Source: Streptomyces sp. P9-A4 (GTDB lineage: Bacteria; Actinomycetota; Actinomycetes; Streptomycetales; Streptomycetaceae). From it: 64,000 bases of DNA. The notes under the pieces were generated by a model. It had not been told where the DNA came from. It did not search any database and saw nothing but the letters and a program-made list of their open reading frames with translations. This document shows positions 55,219 to 64,000 of this stretch, in pieces. Both the position numbers and the translations under genes were made by a program. Location: the NCBI RefSeq assembly GCF_036634195.1, contig NZ_JAZIFY010000001.1, positions 2,614,501 through 2,678,500 of the forward strand, in the 5' to 3' direction. Within the stretch, counting starts at the first letter, position 1. The number at the start of each line of letters is the position of its first letter.

Positions 55219-55707
55219 ATGGACACGTCATGGTGGCCCGCGCTGGCCGCGGTCGTGGTGATCGCGCTGGTCGTGGCGCTCGCCGACGGACGGAAGCGTT
55301 CGTCGCGCCGGCCGGAGCGGCGGCGCCCCTCGGGGCGGACCCGGCCGCCCGGCCGTCCCCCGCGCGCGCCTTCGGGGCCGCGGAAGGCTCCGGCGCGGCT
55401 GCCGAGGCCGACGGAGATCTGGTGGGCCGAGGTGCCGTTCGAGGACGGGCCCGGTTCGAAGGACCGGCCGTGTCTGGTGCTGTCGCTGCGCGGGGACCGG
55501 GCGCTGGTCGCCAAGATCACCAGCAAGTACCACGACGAGCGGCCCGGGGTGATCGCGCTGCCGCCGGGGGCGGTGGGCGACGCGCAGGGGCGGCCGAGCT
55601 TCCTGGAGACGGACGAGCTGCGGGAGGTGCCGGTGACGGACTTCCGCCGCAGAGTGGGAACGGCGGACCCGGTCGTGTGGGACCAGGTCCGCCATCTGGC
55701 GCGCTGA
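55219..55707 (+). CDS. Membrane-tethered PemK/MazF-like toxin-fold protein
   Basis: A 162-residue protein. An N-terminal membrane helix (WWPALAAVVVIALVVALADG) is followed by a very basic Arg/Pro linker, then a PemK/MazF-type domain: EIWWAEVPFEDGPGSKDRPCLVLSLRGDRALVAKITSKYH and VPVTDFRRRVGTADPVVWDQV. The KDRPCLVLS segment matches the RP-hVhs motif of MazF. No antitoxin gene is adjacent. There is no Shine-Dalgarno at good spacing; TACCGT 8 bp upstream could be a -10 for a leaderless message. It may be an endoribonuclease held at the membrane, or a non-toxic relative. Confidence 0.78.
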   Translation: MDTSWWPALAAVVVIALVVALADGRKRSSRRPERRRPSGRTRPPGRPPRAPSGPRKAPARLPRPTEIWWAEVPFEDGPGSKDRPCLVLSLRGDRALVAKITSKYHDERPGVIALPPGAVGDAQGRPSFLETDELREVPVTDFRRRVGTADPVVWDQVRHLAR

Positions 55708-55729
55708 CGTTCTACGGGCACACGGGCGG

Positions 55730-57178
<1,449 letters not shown>

Positions 57179-57218
57179 TCATCGTATCGATTCCCGGTCC
57201 GGGTTCCGGAATGTGATC

Positions 57219-58004
57219 TCATATGGTGGATAGTTTCTGACCATCTGCCGGACGGTGCTGGTAGAGGACGGTCGGGCTGCCGGTCCTGGGATGCGGGATG
57301 ACCTCGGCGTCCACCCCGTAGACGGCCTCCAGGAGGGCCGGGGTGAGGACCTCGGCGGGGGTGCCGCCGGTGACCACCCGGCCGCGCTCCAGGACGTAGA
57401 GCCGGTCGCAGTACGCCCCCGCGAGGTTGAGGTCGTGCAGCGCGAGCAGGTTGGTGGTGCCCAGGCCCCGGACGAGGGCGAGGACGTCGAGCTGGTGCCG
57501 GATGTCCAGGTGGTTGGTGGGTTCGTCGAGTACGAGCAGGGCCGGGTCCTGGACGAGGGCGCGGGCGACCAGGGCGCGTTGGCGTTCGCCGCCGGACAGG
57601 GTGGGGTACGGGCGGTCGGCGAGCTCCGCGAGGCCGACGCGGGCGAGGGCGGCCCCGGCGCGCTCGCGGTCGGCGCCGGTGTCCCCCTCCCAGAACCGTT
57701 TGTGCGGGGAGCGGCCGAGGGCGACCAGCTCGCGGACGGTCAGCTCGAACTCGGTGGCGCTGTCCTGCGGGACGGTGGCGACGCGGCGGGCGCGGGCCTT
57801 GGGGCCGATGGCGTGGAGGTCGTCGCCGTCGAGGAGGGCGCGGCCGGAGGTGGGGACGAGGGTGCCGTAGACACAGCGCAGGAGGGTGGTCTTGCCGCTG
57901 CCGTTGGGGCCGATGAGGCCGACGGTCTCGCCGGGGCGGACGGTCAGGTCGGCGGCGCGGAGCCGGTCCTCGTACGAGAGCCCGTGCAGGCGCAGTTCGG
58001 TCAC
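57219..58004 (-). CDS. btuD: Cobalamin ABC importer ATPase (BtuD-like)
   Basis: A 261-residue ATPase of the FecE/BtuD type. Walker A is LIGPNGSGKTTLLR, the Q-loop VATVPQDSATEFELTVRELVALGR, the signature LSGGERQRALVARAL, Walker B LLVLDEPTNHLD, and the H-loop LLALHDLNLA. The GTG start overlaps the permease stop by 4 bp. It is third in an operon headed by a cobalamin riboswitch, which is why I assign B12 rather than siderophore uptake. Confidence 0.88.
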   Translation of the reverse strand: MTELRLHGLSYEDRLRAADLTVRPGETVGLIGPNGSGKTTLLRCVYGTLVPTSGRALLDGDDLHAIGPKARARRVATVPQDSATEFELTVRELVALGRSPHKRFWEGDTGADRERAGAALARVGLAELADRPYPTLSGGERQRALVARALVQDPALLVLDEPTNHLDIRHQLDVLALVRGLGTTNLLALHDLNLAGAYCDRLYVLERGRVVTGGTPAEVLTPALLEAVYGVDAEVIPHPRTGSPTVLYQHRPADGQKLSTI

Positions 58005-59086
58005 GGGCCGGCTCCGTCCGGGCGGCGGCGCATCAGCCAGAGGAAGAACGGTCCTCCGGTGAGCGCGGTGAGGACGCCGACCGGGATGTCCTGGGGTGCG
58101 GCGACGGTCCGGGCGGCGAGGTCGGCGAGGACCAGGGCGAGCGCGCCGCCGAGCGCGGCGACCGGAAGGAGGCGGCGGTGCGGGGCGCCGACCGCGAGCC
58201 GGGCGGCGTGCGGGGCCATCAGGCCGACGAAGCCGACGGCGCCGCTCGCGGCGACCATGACGGCGGTGACGAGGGAGGCGAGGACGAAGACGGCGGCGCG
58301 GAAGCGGGCGGTGTCCAGGCCCAGCACGGTGGCGCCCTCCTCGCCGACGAGGAGCAGGTCGAGCGGGCGGGCGAGGGTGAGGAGGACGCCGACGCCGAGG
58401 ACGAGGACGGCGGTGGGCAGGGCGAGGGTGTCCCAGCGGGCGCTGCCGAGGCCGCCGAGGGACCAGAACATGGCCTCCTGGAACTGTTCGGGGCGTCCGG
58501 CGACGACCAGGAGCAGGGTGGCGAGCGCGGACAGGACGTAGGAGACGGCGACCCCGGCGAGGACGAGCCGGGTGCCGGTCATGGTGCCGCCGCCTCGGGC
58601 GAGCCCGTAGACGAGGACGAGGGCGAGCAGGGCCCCGGCGAAGGCCCCGGCGGGCAGCGCGACGGCGGTGGTCACCCCGCCGACGAGGCCCGCTCCCCCG
58701 CCCACGACCAGGACGAGGACGGCGCCGGCGGAGGCGCCGGAGGAGATCCCGAGGAGGAAGGGGTCGGCGAGCCGGTTGCGGACGAGGGCCTGGAGGACGG
58801 CGCCGACGACGGCGAGCCCGGCGCCGACGACCGCGCCGAGCAGGACCCGGGGCAGCCGTACGTCGAGGACGATCGTCCGGTACGGGGAGGGCCCGGCGCG
58901 CCCGGTGAGGGCGTCGAGCACCTGGCCGGGCGGGATGCGGACGGAGCCGAGGGCCAGTGAGGCGAGCGCGGCGAGGGCCAGGGCGACGAGGAGTCCGGTG
59001 ACGACGAGGGCGTACCGGAGGGGGCGGGCGGGGGCCGGGGCCGGGACGGGCGTCGGGGTCCCGGCCTCGCGGACGGCCGTGCTCAT
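58001..59086 (-). CDS. btuC: Cobalamin ABC importer permease (BtuC/FecCD family)
   Basis: A 361-residue membrane protein with about ten helices. Family motifs are LDVRLPRVLLGAVVGAGLAVVGAVLQALVRNRLADPFLLGISSGASAGAV and the coupling-helix region GFVGLMAPHAAR. It forms the homodimeric channel of the importer. The ATG overlaps the SBP stop (ATGA) and the 3' end overlaps the ATPase start, so the three genes are tightly coupled. Confidence 0.9.
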   Translation of the reverse strand: MSTAVREAGTPTPVPAPAPARPLRYALVVTGLLVALALAALASLALGSVRIPPGQVLDALTGRAGPSPYRTIVLDVRLPRVLLGAVVGAGLAVVGAVLQALVRNRLADPFLLGISSGASAGAVLVLVVGGGAGLVGGVTTAVALPAGAFAGALLALVLVYGLARGGGTMTGTRLVLAGVAVSYVLSALATLLLVVAGRPEQFQEAMFWSLGGLGSARWDTLALPTAVLVLGVGVLLTLARPLDLLLVGEEGATVLGLDTARFRAAVFVLASLVTAVMVAASGAVGFVGLMAPHAARLAVGAPHRRLLPVAALGGALALVLADLAARTVAAPQDIPVGVLTALTGGPFFLWLMRRRPDGAGP

Positions 59087-60084
59087 CGCGCGGGGTGGAG
59101 CTGGGCGGCCAGCTTGCCGACGGCCGCGGGGACGCGGACGCCGAGGACCGTGTCCGAGAGGGGCATGACGGCGAAGCGGCGGTTCCTGATCGCGGGGACG
59201 TCCTTCAGGGCCGGGTCGTCGAGGAGCCGCTTCTTCTTCTGTTCGACGGTGGTGGAGCCGTAGTCGTAGATGACGACGACCTCGGGCGCGCGGGCCACGA
59301 CCTGTTCCCAGGTGGCGTCGCCGAAGGGCTTGTCGAGGTCGGCGAAGACGTTCCGGCCGCCGGCGCGGGTGATGATCTCGTTGCCGATGCCCTTGCCGCC
59401 CGCGGTGAACGCGGTCTTGTCGCCGCTGTCGTAGACGAGGACGGAGACCGGCTCGACGCCCCCGACGCGCTTCCCGGTGGCGTCGAGGGTCGCGCGGGCC
59501 TCGCGGATCCAGGCTTCGGCCCGGTCGGGGACGCCGAAGGTCCGGCCGGTCTCGCGGACTTCGCGGTAGAGGTCGTCGACGGAGGTCGAACCGGAGGGGC
59601 AGTACTCGGTGTCGAGCCGGGTGTCGATGCCCGCGCGCTCGAGGTCGTCCCGGCTCCGGCCGTCCTTGGCGGCGAAGGCGGAGGAGTAACCGCCGTACAC
59701 GAAGTCGGGGTTCGCGGCGAGCAGGGCCTCCTTGGAGGGGTACTCCTTCGCGAGGACCGGGACCGAGTCGTAGGCCTTCTTGTACGCGGGGAGGATCGCG
59801 TCGTCGAGGTAGGCGGTGCCGACGAGGGACTTCTCCAGACCGAGGGCGAGCATGATCTCGGTGACGTGCTGGTTCATGGTGACCGCACGCTTCGGCGGGG
59901 CCTGGTAGGTCGTCTTCACACCGCAGTTGGTGACGGTGTACGGGAATCCCGGGGCGGCCTTCGCGGCGGGGGTCTGCGCCGTGGGGGCCGAGCAGGCGGC
60001 GAGCAGCGGGAGCAGGGCGGCGGCGGGCAGGAGGGTGCGGCGGGACCAAGGGCTACGGAGCTGGGCGCGGCGGGGCCGGGACAT
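59083..60084 (-). CDS. btuF: Cobalamin ABC importer substrate-binding lipoprotein (BtuF-like)
   Basis: A 333-residue lipoprotein. The signal has RSPWSRRTLLPAAALLPLLAAC with lipobox LLAAC. The mature part is a TroA/FepB-type helical-backbone binding protein: KRAVTMNQHVTEIMLALGLEKSLVGTAYLDDAI, LLAANPDFVYGG, GGRNVFADLDKPFGDATWEQVVARAPEVVVIYDYG. Start 60084 has GGAGGAGG upstream. The longer frame to 60210 runs into the riboswitch. The riboswitch indicates cobalamin as ligand, although the protein family also binds siderophores. Confidence 0.88.
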   Translation of the reverse strand: MSRPRRAQLRSPWSRRTLLPAAALLPLLAACSAPTAQTPAAKAAPGFPYTVTNCGVKTTYQAPPKRAVTMNQHVTEIMLALGLEKSLVGTAYLDDAILPAYKKAYDSVPVLAKEYPSKEALLAANPDFVYGGYSSAFAAKDGRSRDDLERAGIDTRLDTEYCPSGSTSVDDLYREVRETGRTFGVPDRAEAWIREARATLDATGKRVGGVEPVSVLVYDSGDKTAFTAGGKGIGNEIITRAGGRNVFADLDKPFGDATWEQVVARAPEVVVIYDYGSTTVEQKKKRLLDDPALKDVPAIRNRRFAVMPLSDTVLGVRVPAAVGKLAAQLHPAR

Positions 60085-60124
60085 GACGGAACGTGCCTCC
60101 TCCGGGGATTTCCACGTCCCCGAT

Positions 60125-60245
60125 CGGTGCTGAGAAGGCGGCAGGCCAGTTCCTGGCTTCCGCCTCCCGGAGGAGGCGGTCACAGTGGCGGGACCGTGCC
60201 GGATTCGCACCGGCTTCCTGGGCCCTGCCGCCCGTTGGTCCCGGT
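60125..60245 (-). ncRNA. Cobalamin (AdoCbl) riboswitch
   Basis: On the minus strand the leader contains AGGAAGCCGGTGCGAATCCG, then GCACGGTCCC and the B12 box GCCACTGTGA, then a variable hairpin (CCGCCTCCTCC/GGAGG) and AAGCCAGGAACTGGCCTGCC. These are the conserved elements of cobalamin riboswitches. It lies 40-160 bp upstream of btuF and should shut off the importer when cobalamin is plentiful. Confidence 0.95.
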
Positions 60246-60252
60246 CAGTCTC

Positions 60253-60681
60253 TCAGGCGTCGTACTCCTCGACGACCTTCACGTCCTCCTCGGTCACGAC
60301 GCCTTCGACGATGCTGAAGGAGCGGAACTGGAAGGGGCCGGCGCCGTCGGCGTCGGCGGTGGAGACGAGGACGTAGTGGGCCTGCGGCTCGTTCGCGTAG
60401 GAGATGTCCGTACGGGACGGGTAGGCCTCGGTCGCGGTGTGCGAGTGGTAGACGATGACGGGCTCCTCGTCCCGGTCGTCCATGTCGCGGTAGAGCTTGA
60501 GCAGGTCCGCGGAGTCGAACTCGTAGAACGTGGGCGAGCGGGCGGCGTTCAGCATCGGGATGAACCGCTCGGGGCGGCCGCTGCCGACCGGGCCGGCGAC
60601 CACGCCGCAGGCCTCGTCGGGGTGGTCCGCGCGGGAGTGTTCCACGATCTGGTCGTACAGGGCCCGGGTGATGGTCAGCAT
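60253..60681 (-). CDS. mec: JAMM-domain metalloprotease Mec (CysO-cysteine hydrolase)
   Basis: A 142-residue M67/JAMM zinc protease: HPDEACGVVAGPVG with the catalytic Glu nearby, then the JAMM motif VIVYHSHTATEAYPSRTDISYA (HSH-x7-S-x2-D). In Mycobacterium, Mec releases cysteine from the CysO-cysteine adduct. It may also trim the Met-Val tail of CysO here. It is 8 bp from the riboswitch of the B12 operon, which separates it from cysO-cysM. The start at 60681 lacks a clear ribosome site; TATCCT just upstream hints at leaderless expression. Confidence 0.9.
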   Translation of the reverse strand: MLTITRALYDQIVEHSRADHPDEACGVVAGPVGSGRPERFIPMLNAARSPTFYEFDSADLLKLYRDMDDRDEEPVIVYHSHTATEAYPSRTDISYANEPQAHYVLVSTADADGAGPFQFRSFSIVEGVVTEEDVKVVEEYDA

Positions 60682-60700
60682 GCCGACAGGATAAGCAGAC

Positions 60701-60737
60701 GGGCCGTTCCGTACCGACAACTGGTACAGAACGGCCC
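60701..60737 (-). terminator. Terminator of the amino acid permease
   Basis: A 15-bp imperfect stem (GGGCCGTTCCGTACC with one mismatch to its partner), 7-nt loop, 21 bp after the permease stop and just upstream of mec. Its 3' side is followed by CGTCTGCTTATCC without a T-run. Confidence 0.7.
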
Positions 60738-60757
60738 GGATGCTGAGACCTTGCAGG

Positions 60758-62194
60758 TCAGGAGCGCTTGGCGAAAGCCGCGCCCTCGGGGTCGCGGGCC
60801 TTGAGGACCAGATAGGCGACGGCGAGGAGCAGGCCCCACACCGGCGCGCCGTAGAGCGCCACGCGGTTGTCCTTGTCCATGCCCATCGTCACCAGGACCA
60901 TGCCGATGAACGAGAGCGAGAAGACGCTGAACCAGATGCCGCCGGGCGCCTTGAAGGAGGAGTGGGGCAACTCGCCCCGGTCGGCCTTGAGGCGGTAGCG
61001 GATCTGGCAGATCAGGATGACGATCCAGGCCCACATGCCGGAGATGGTGGCGAAGGAGACGACGTAGTCGAACGCCTCGCCGGGCCACTGGTAGTTGATC
61101 CAGACGCCGACCGTCATCAGCGCGGCGGAGACCGTGGTGCCGACCAGCGGGGTACCGCTCCTCGTCAGCCTGGTGAAGGCCTTCGGGCCCTGGCCGTTGA
61201 GCGCGAGGTCGCGCAGCATGCGGCCGGTGGAGTACATGCCGGAGTTGCAGGAGGAGAGCGCGGCGGTCAGCACCACGAAGTTGACGATCGCGGCGCCGAC
61301 GCCGAGGCCCATCTTCTCGAAGGCGGCGACGAACGGGGAGACGCCCGGCTGGAACTCGGTCCAGGGCACCACCGACAGGATCATGATCAGTGCGCCGACG
61401 TAGAAGACGGCGATGCGCCACGGCACGGTGTTGATCGCCTTCGGCAGGACCGTCTTCGGGTCCTTGGACTCGCCCGCGGTGACGCCGACCAGCTCGACGG
61501 CGAGGAAGGCGAACATGACCATCTGGAGGGTCATCAGGGTCGAGCCGATGCCGTCCTTGCCGGCGAAGAAGCCGCCGAGGTCCCACAGGTGGGTCACGGA
61601 AGCGGTGTCGCCGGCGTCGGAGAAGCCCAGGGTGAGGATGCCGGCGCAGATCAGGATCATGCCGACGATCGCGGTGACCTTGACCATGGAGAACCAGAAC
61701 TCCAGCTCACCGAAGAGCTTCACGGAGATCAGGTTGGCGCCGTAGAGGATCACGGTGAAGACCAGGGCGGAGAGCCACTGGGGGATGTCCCACCAGTACG
61801 TCATGTAGGTGGCCGCGGCGGTGACCTCGGTGATGCCGGTGACGACCCAGAAGAGCCAGTACGTCCAGCCGGTCACGAAGCCCGCGAAGGGGCCGATGAA
61901 CTCGCGTGCGTACTCCGAGAAGGAGCCCGAGACCGGGCGGTACATGAGGAGTTCGCCGAGCGCCCGCATGATGAAGAAGATGACCAGGCCCGCGATCGCG
62001 TACGCGAGGATCAGGCTCGGTCCCGCGATGGAGATGCCCTTGCCGGCGCCGAGGAAGAGACCGGTGCCGATGGCGCCGCCGATCGCGATCATCTGGATCT
62101 GACGGGCGCCGAGTGCCCGGTGGTAGCCCTCGCCCGGTGCGGAGTCCGCGGCCTCGTCGCCGTCGTGCTGCTTGTCGACCTGCACAGAGGTCAT
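60758..62194 (-). CDS. Amino acid permease (APC superfamily, AAT type)
   Basis: A 478-residue membrane protein with 12 helices. The first-helix substrate motif is MIAIGGAIGTGLFLGAGKGISIAGPSLILAYAIAG. MRALGELLMYRPVSGSFSEYAREFIGPFAGFVTGW follows, as in the AAT family of proton-coupled amino acid permeases (GabP, AroP, LysP, CycA). Substrate is not predictable by eye. Start 62194 has GAAAGG upstream; the longer frame to 62359 lies in the promoter region. The 321-bp upstream gap (62195-62515) holds this promoter and a terminator. Confidence 0.9.
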   Translation of the reverse strand: MTSVQVDKQHDGDEAADSAPGEGYHRALGARQIQMIAIGGAIGTGLFLGAGKGISIAGPSLILAYAIAGLVIFFIMRALGELLMYRPVSGSFSEYAREFIGPFAGFVTGWTYWLFWVVTGITEVTAAATYMTYWWDIPQWLSALVFTVILYGANLISVKLFGELEFWFSMVKVTAIVGMILICAGILTLGFSDAGDTASVTHLWDLGGFFAGKDGIGSTLMTLQMVMFAFLAVELVGVTAGESKDPKTVLPKAINTVPWRIAVFYVGALIMILSVVPWTEFQPGVSPFVAAFEKMGLGVGAAIVNFVVLTAALSSCNSGMYSTGRMLRDLALNGQGPKAFTRLTRSGTPLVGTTVSAALMTVGVWINYQWPGEAFDYVVSFATISGMWAWIVILICQIRYRLKADRGELPHSSFKAPGGIWFSVFSLSFIGMVLVTMGMDKDNRVALYGAPVWGLLLAVAYLVLKARDPEGAAFAKRS

Positions 62195-62437
62195 GGTGGT
62201 GCGCCTTTCTCCATGCCGATCCGCGCGACTGCGAGTGCGTCCGCCGCGGACCAGTTCCTGATCCCCCCGGATATGGATGGAGTGCCACCGGCGGTCAGCC
62301 GGCCAAAGCGCCCTCGGGAACAGGGGTGGCGTCCCCGAGCGGTCGTGAAGATTTATCACGGGGTGGGGCGTGATCGACTGAGTTGCGTGTGGCGCACGTC
62401 ACGAAAAGCGACGGAAAAAAGGGGTGCAAGACGACAA

Positions 62438-62485
62438 AGCGGACGCTCTGATAACGCATTCGTTATCCGGATTTGAGCGTCCGCT
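62438..62485 (-). terminator. Nested hairpin terminator of DUF2017-clpS transcript
   Basis: Outer arms AGCGGACGCTC/GAGCGTCCGCT (11 bp) enclose an inner dyad GATAACG-CATT-CGTTATC. On the minus strand TTTGTCGTCTTG follows. It lies 31-78 bp after the DUF2017 stop. The rest of the 62195-62515 gap is permease promoter DNA with one small GTG/CAC dyad near 62385. Confidence 0.8.
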
Positions 62486-62515
62486 GAGCGAACACATCAC
62501 CTGTCGCGGGTGGCG

Positions 62516-63100
62516 CTACGGCAGCAGCGTCGCGACGAGCGACTCCTGGAGCGCCCCCAGCCAGAGGTACGCCATCACCATCGGCTTGCGGGGGTCGGAG
62601 TCCGGCAGCCGGTAGAGCCGCTCACTCTCCTCGTCGTCCGTGACGTCAAGACGGGTGCCTATGGTCAGCCGGAGGTCGTTGAGCGCGCCGAGCCAGGCCC
62701 GGGACTCGTCCGGGGTCAGCTTGAGGACCGCGCCGCCCTCGCCCGCCGCGTCGGTGGAGAGGGAGTCCATGGCGCGCACCACGAGGAGGGCGTCCTCGCG
62801 CTTGCGGGCCCGCAGGTCGTTCTCGGTGTAGCGGCGGAAGTCGGAGGCGGCGGCCCGCAGCTCCTCACTGTCGTCCCCGTACGCGTCGGGGAAGAGGCGC
62901 TTGAGCGCCGGGTCGGACGGCGGCTCGCTCGGCCCCTCGGCGAAGAGCGCGGCCAGCGGGTCGGCGTCCGGCGCGGGCTCCTCGCCGGGCCCGATCAGCT
63001 CCATGAGCTGGACGGCGAGGGAGCGGAGGATGGAGATCTCGACGTCGTCGAGGACCACGGCCGCACCGCCGCCGGGCAGCGTCTCGAAGTGCCCGGCCAT
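62516..63100 (-). CDS. DUF2017 domain protein
   Basis: A 194-residue soluble helical protein: VVLDDVEISILRSLAVQLMELIG, DPALKRLFPDAYGDDSEELRAAASDFRRYTENDLRARKREDALLV, LKLTPDESRAWLGALNDLRLTIGTRLDVTDDEE and a C-terminal MVMAYLWLGALQESLVATL. The family is DUF2017, found next to clpS throughout actinobacteria. Start ATG 63100 overlaps the clpS stop by one base (TGATG), so it is translationally coupled and may modulate ClpS or the Clp protease. Confidence 0.9.
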   Translation of the reverse strand: MAGHFETLPGGGAAVVLDDVEISILRSLAVQLMELIGPGEEPAPDADPLAALFAEGPSEPPSDPALKRLFPDAYGDDSEELRAAASDFRRYTENDLRARKREDALLVVRAMDSLSTDAAGEGGAVLKLTPDESRAWLGALNDLRLTIGTRLDVTDDEESERLYRLPDSDPRKPMVMAYLWLGALQESLVATLLP

Positions 63101-63405
63101 CAGAAGCGGTCCTGGGAGAGAGTGGCCCACAGGCCGTAGCCGTGCATCGCCTGCACGTCGCGCTCCATCTCCTCGCGGGTGCCGCTGGACACCACCGCGC
63201 GGCCCTTGTTGTGCACGTCGAGCATCAGCTTGTGCGCCTTGTCCTTGGAGTATCCGAAGTACGACTGGAAGACGTACTCCACGTAGCTCATCAGGTTGAC
63301 CGGATCGTTGTGCACGAGGGTCACCCAGGGCACATCCGGTTCGACGACCGCAGAGACCTCCTCGGCCGATTCCGTACGTTCGATCTCAATAGGCGCGACG
63401 CTCAC
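63100..63405 (-). CDS. clpS: ATP-dependent Clp protease adaptor ClpS
   Basis: A 101-residue adaptor that delivers N-degron substrates to ClpAP/ClpCP. After a disordered N-terminus comes the ClpS core: [59 protein letters not shown]. The substrate pocket residues around HNDPVNLM and the VHNKG loop are present. It is followed directly by DUF2017. It is divergent from pncB. Confidence 0.95.
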   Translation of the reverse strand: MSVAPIEIERTESAEEVSAVVEPDVPWVTLVHNDPVNLMSYVEYVFQSYFGYSKDKAHKLMLDVHNKGRAVVSSGTREEMERDVQAMHGYGLWATLSQDRF

Positions 63406-63478
63406 TCACCCCATGTTGTCACCCCTGGGCCCCCGTCGCACAAACGGGGCGCGCCCACGGCGGAACGCGTACGGCAAT

Positions 63479-63503
63479 AGAAATCGTCACTCTGACGATT
63501 TCT
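63479..63503. promoter_or_regulatory. 25-bp palindromic operator upstream of pncB
   Basis: AGAAATCGTCA-CTC-TGACGATTTCT is a perfect 11-bp dyad ending 17 bp before the pncB ATG. It covers a possible -35 (TCGTCA) and the spacer of a promoter whose -10 would be TAGCAT at 63508-63513. Repression of NAD salvage by an NAD-responsive regulator is the likely function; the regulator is not in the window. Confidence 0.75.
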
Positions 63504-63520
63504 GCGCTAGCATCGCTGCC

Positions 63521-64000
63521 ATGAACGCTGCGGACCTTGGGCTGCCGGATGAGGAAGCGCGCGAAGCGCATCGACCGAAGGGCGGTGGCGGGCGACGGGT
63601 GGGCGTGCCGTCGACCGCGCTCTTCACCGATCAGTACGAGCTGACCATGCTCCAGGCGGCCCTCAGGGCCGGCACCGCCGACCGGCAGTCCGTCTTCGAG
63701 GTCTTCACCCGACGGCTGCCCGAGGGCAGGCGCTACGGCGTCCTCGCGGGTGTCGGCCGGGTCCTGGACGCCGTCGAGAACTTCCGTTTCGACCCCGCCG
63801 TCCTCGACTTCCTGCGCGAGCGCGGCATCGTCGACGAGCCGACCCTGGAGTGGCTGGCGCGCTACCGCTTCTCCGGCGACATCTGGGGCTACCCCGAGGG
63901 CGAGGTGTACTTCCCCGGCTCGCCCGTGCTGCGCGTCGAGGGCTCCTTCGCGGAGTGCGTGCTCCTGGAGACGGTGATCCTCTCGATCCTCAACCACGAC
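63521..64000 (+). CDS. pncB: Nicotinate phosphoribosyltransferase (N-terminal part)
   Basis: The first 160 codons; the gene continues past the window. The family start is TALFTDQYELTMLQAALRAG, followed by SVFEVFTRRLPEGRRYGVLAGVGRVLDAVENF and GDIWGYPEGEVYFPGSPVLRVEGSFAECVLLETVILSILNHD. The enzyme makes nicotinate mononucleotide in NAD salvage. The ATG at 63521 has no Shine-Dalgarno sequence and lies about 7 bp after a TAGCAT element, consistent with leaderless translation. An internal GTG at about codon 29 (VPSTALF) is an alternative start. Confidence 0.93.
   Translation, partial: MNAADLGLPDEEAREAHRPKGGGGRRVGVPSTALFTDQYELTMLQAALRAGTADRQSVFEVFTRRLPEGRRYGVLAGVGRVLDAVENFRFDPAVLDFLRERGIVDEPTLEWLARYRFSGDIWGYPEGEVYFPGSPVLRVEGSFAECVLLETVILSILNHD

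Overview
The window reads as a Streptomyces chromosome segment. Coding DNA is very GC-rich with strong third-position bias, GTG and TTG starts are common, and the gene content is typical of the genus: class E and class F sortases with LPXTG/LAXTG proteins, HxlR, ROK, TetR and GntR regulators, a chitin-active LPMO, and the GlcNAc PTS order nagF-nagE1-nagE2 with DasR-type operators. I could run no searches. Family calls come from motifs and recalled homologues, and coordinates were counted by hand.

Layout. 1-7.1 kb: the 5' end of a CatB-like acetyltransferase, a TetR regulator, an acyl-CoA synthetase, an AA10 LPMO, an SPFH protein and a peptidoglycan hydrolase. 7.3-9.6 kb: tRNA-Lys, a class F sortase with its partner, and a HAD phosphatase. 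9.7-17.9 kb: a phosphonate locus (GntR regulator, FAD oxidoreductase, phosphonatase-like HAD, PhnSTUV-type importer, alkaline-phosphatase-superfamily enzyme). A 33-bp promoter motif is shared by its two transcription units, and one permease is frameshifted. 18-31.3 kb: surface proteins, a ROK/Gfo-Idh-MocA pair, a FAH hydrolase, a second YidC, an HxlR/MFS pair, a sodium:solute symporter with a DUF3311 partner, a class E sortase and a SEC-C protein.

31.3-39.7 kb is a defence island, visibly less GC-rich than its flanks. It holds a NaeI-like restriction endonuclease, a Vsr repair nuclease and a C5-cytosine methyltransferase, then an XRE regulator divergent from a three-gene run: a degenerate HNH-like zinc protein, a ParB/Srx-like protein and a SNF2 ATPase. 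The divergent region carries spaced TGTTTGCG repeats and a perfect 18-bp inverted repeat. This is the best candidate here for an undescribed system.

39.7-50.6 kb: DUF445, an ABC-2 exporter trio, a bifunctional PBP, a Gdx/SugE exporter behind a guanidine-III riboswitch, a GroES-like protein, DUF3618, Bcp, tRNA-Leu, RdgB, a lipoprotein and RNase PH. 50.8-54.2 kb: the GlcNAc PTS genes with DasR sites; a further DasR-like site lies upstream of the LPMO at 3.36 kb, so both ends of the window look tied to chitin/GlcNAc use.

54.2-64 kb: an MBL hydrolase and a membrane-tethered MazF-like protein. Then comes a CysM-CysO-Mec cysteine module preceded by a short cysteine-containing leader ORF and split by a cobalamin ABC importer under a B12 riboswitch. 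The window ends with an amino acid permease, DUF2017-ClpS, and pncB behind a 25-bp palindrome.
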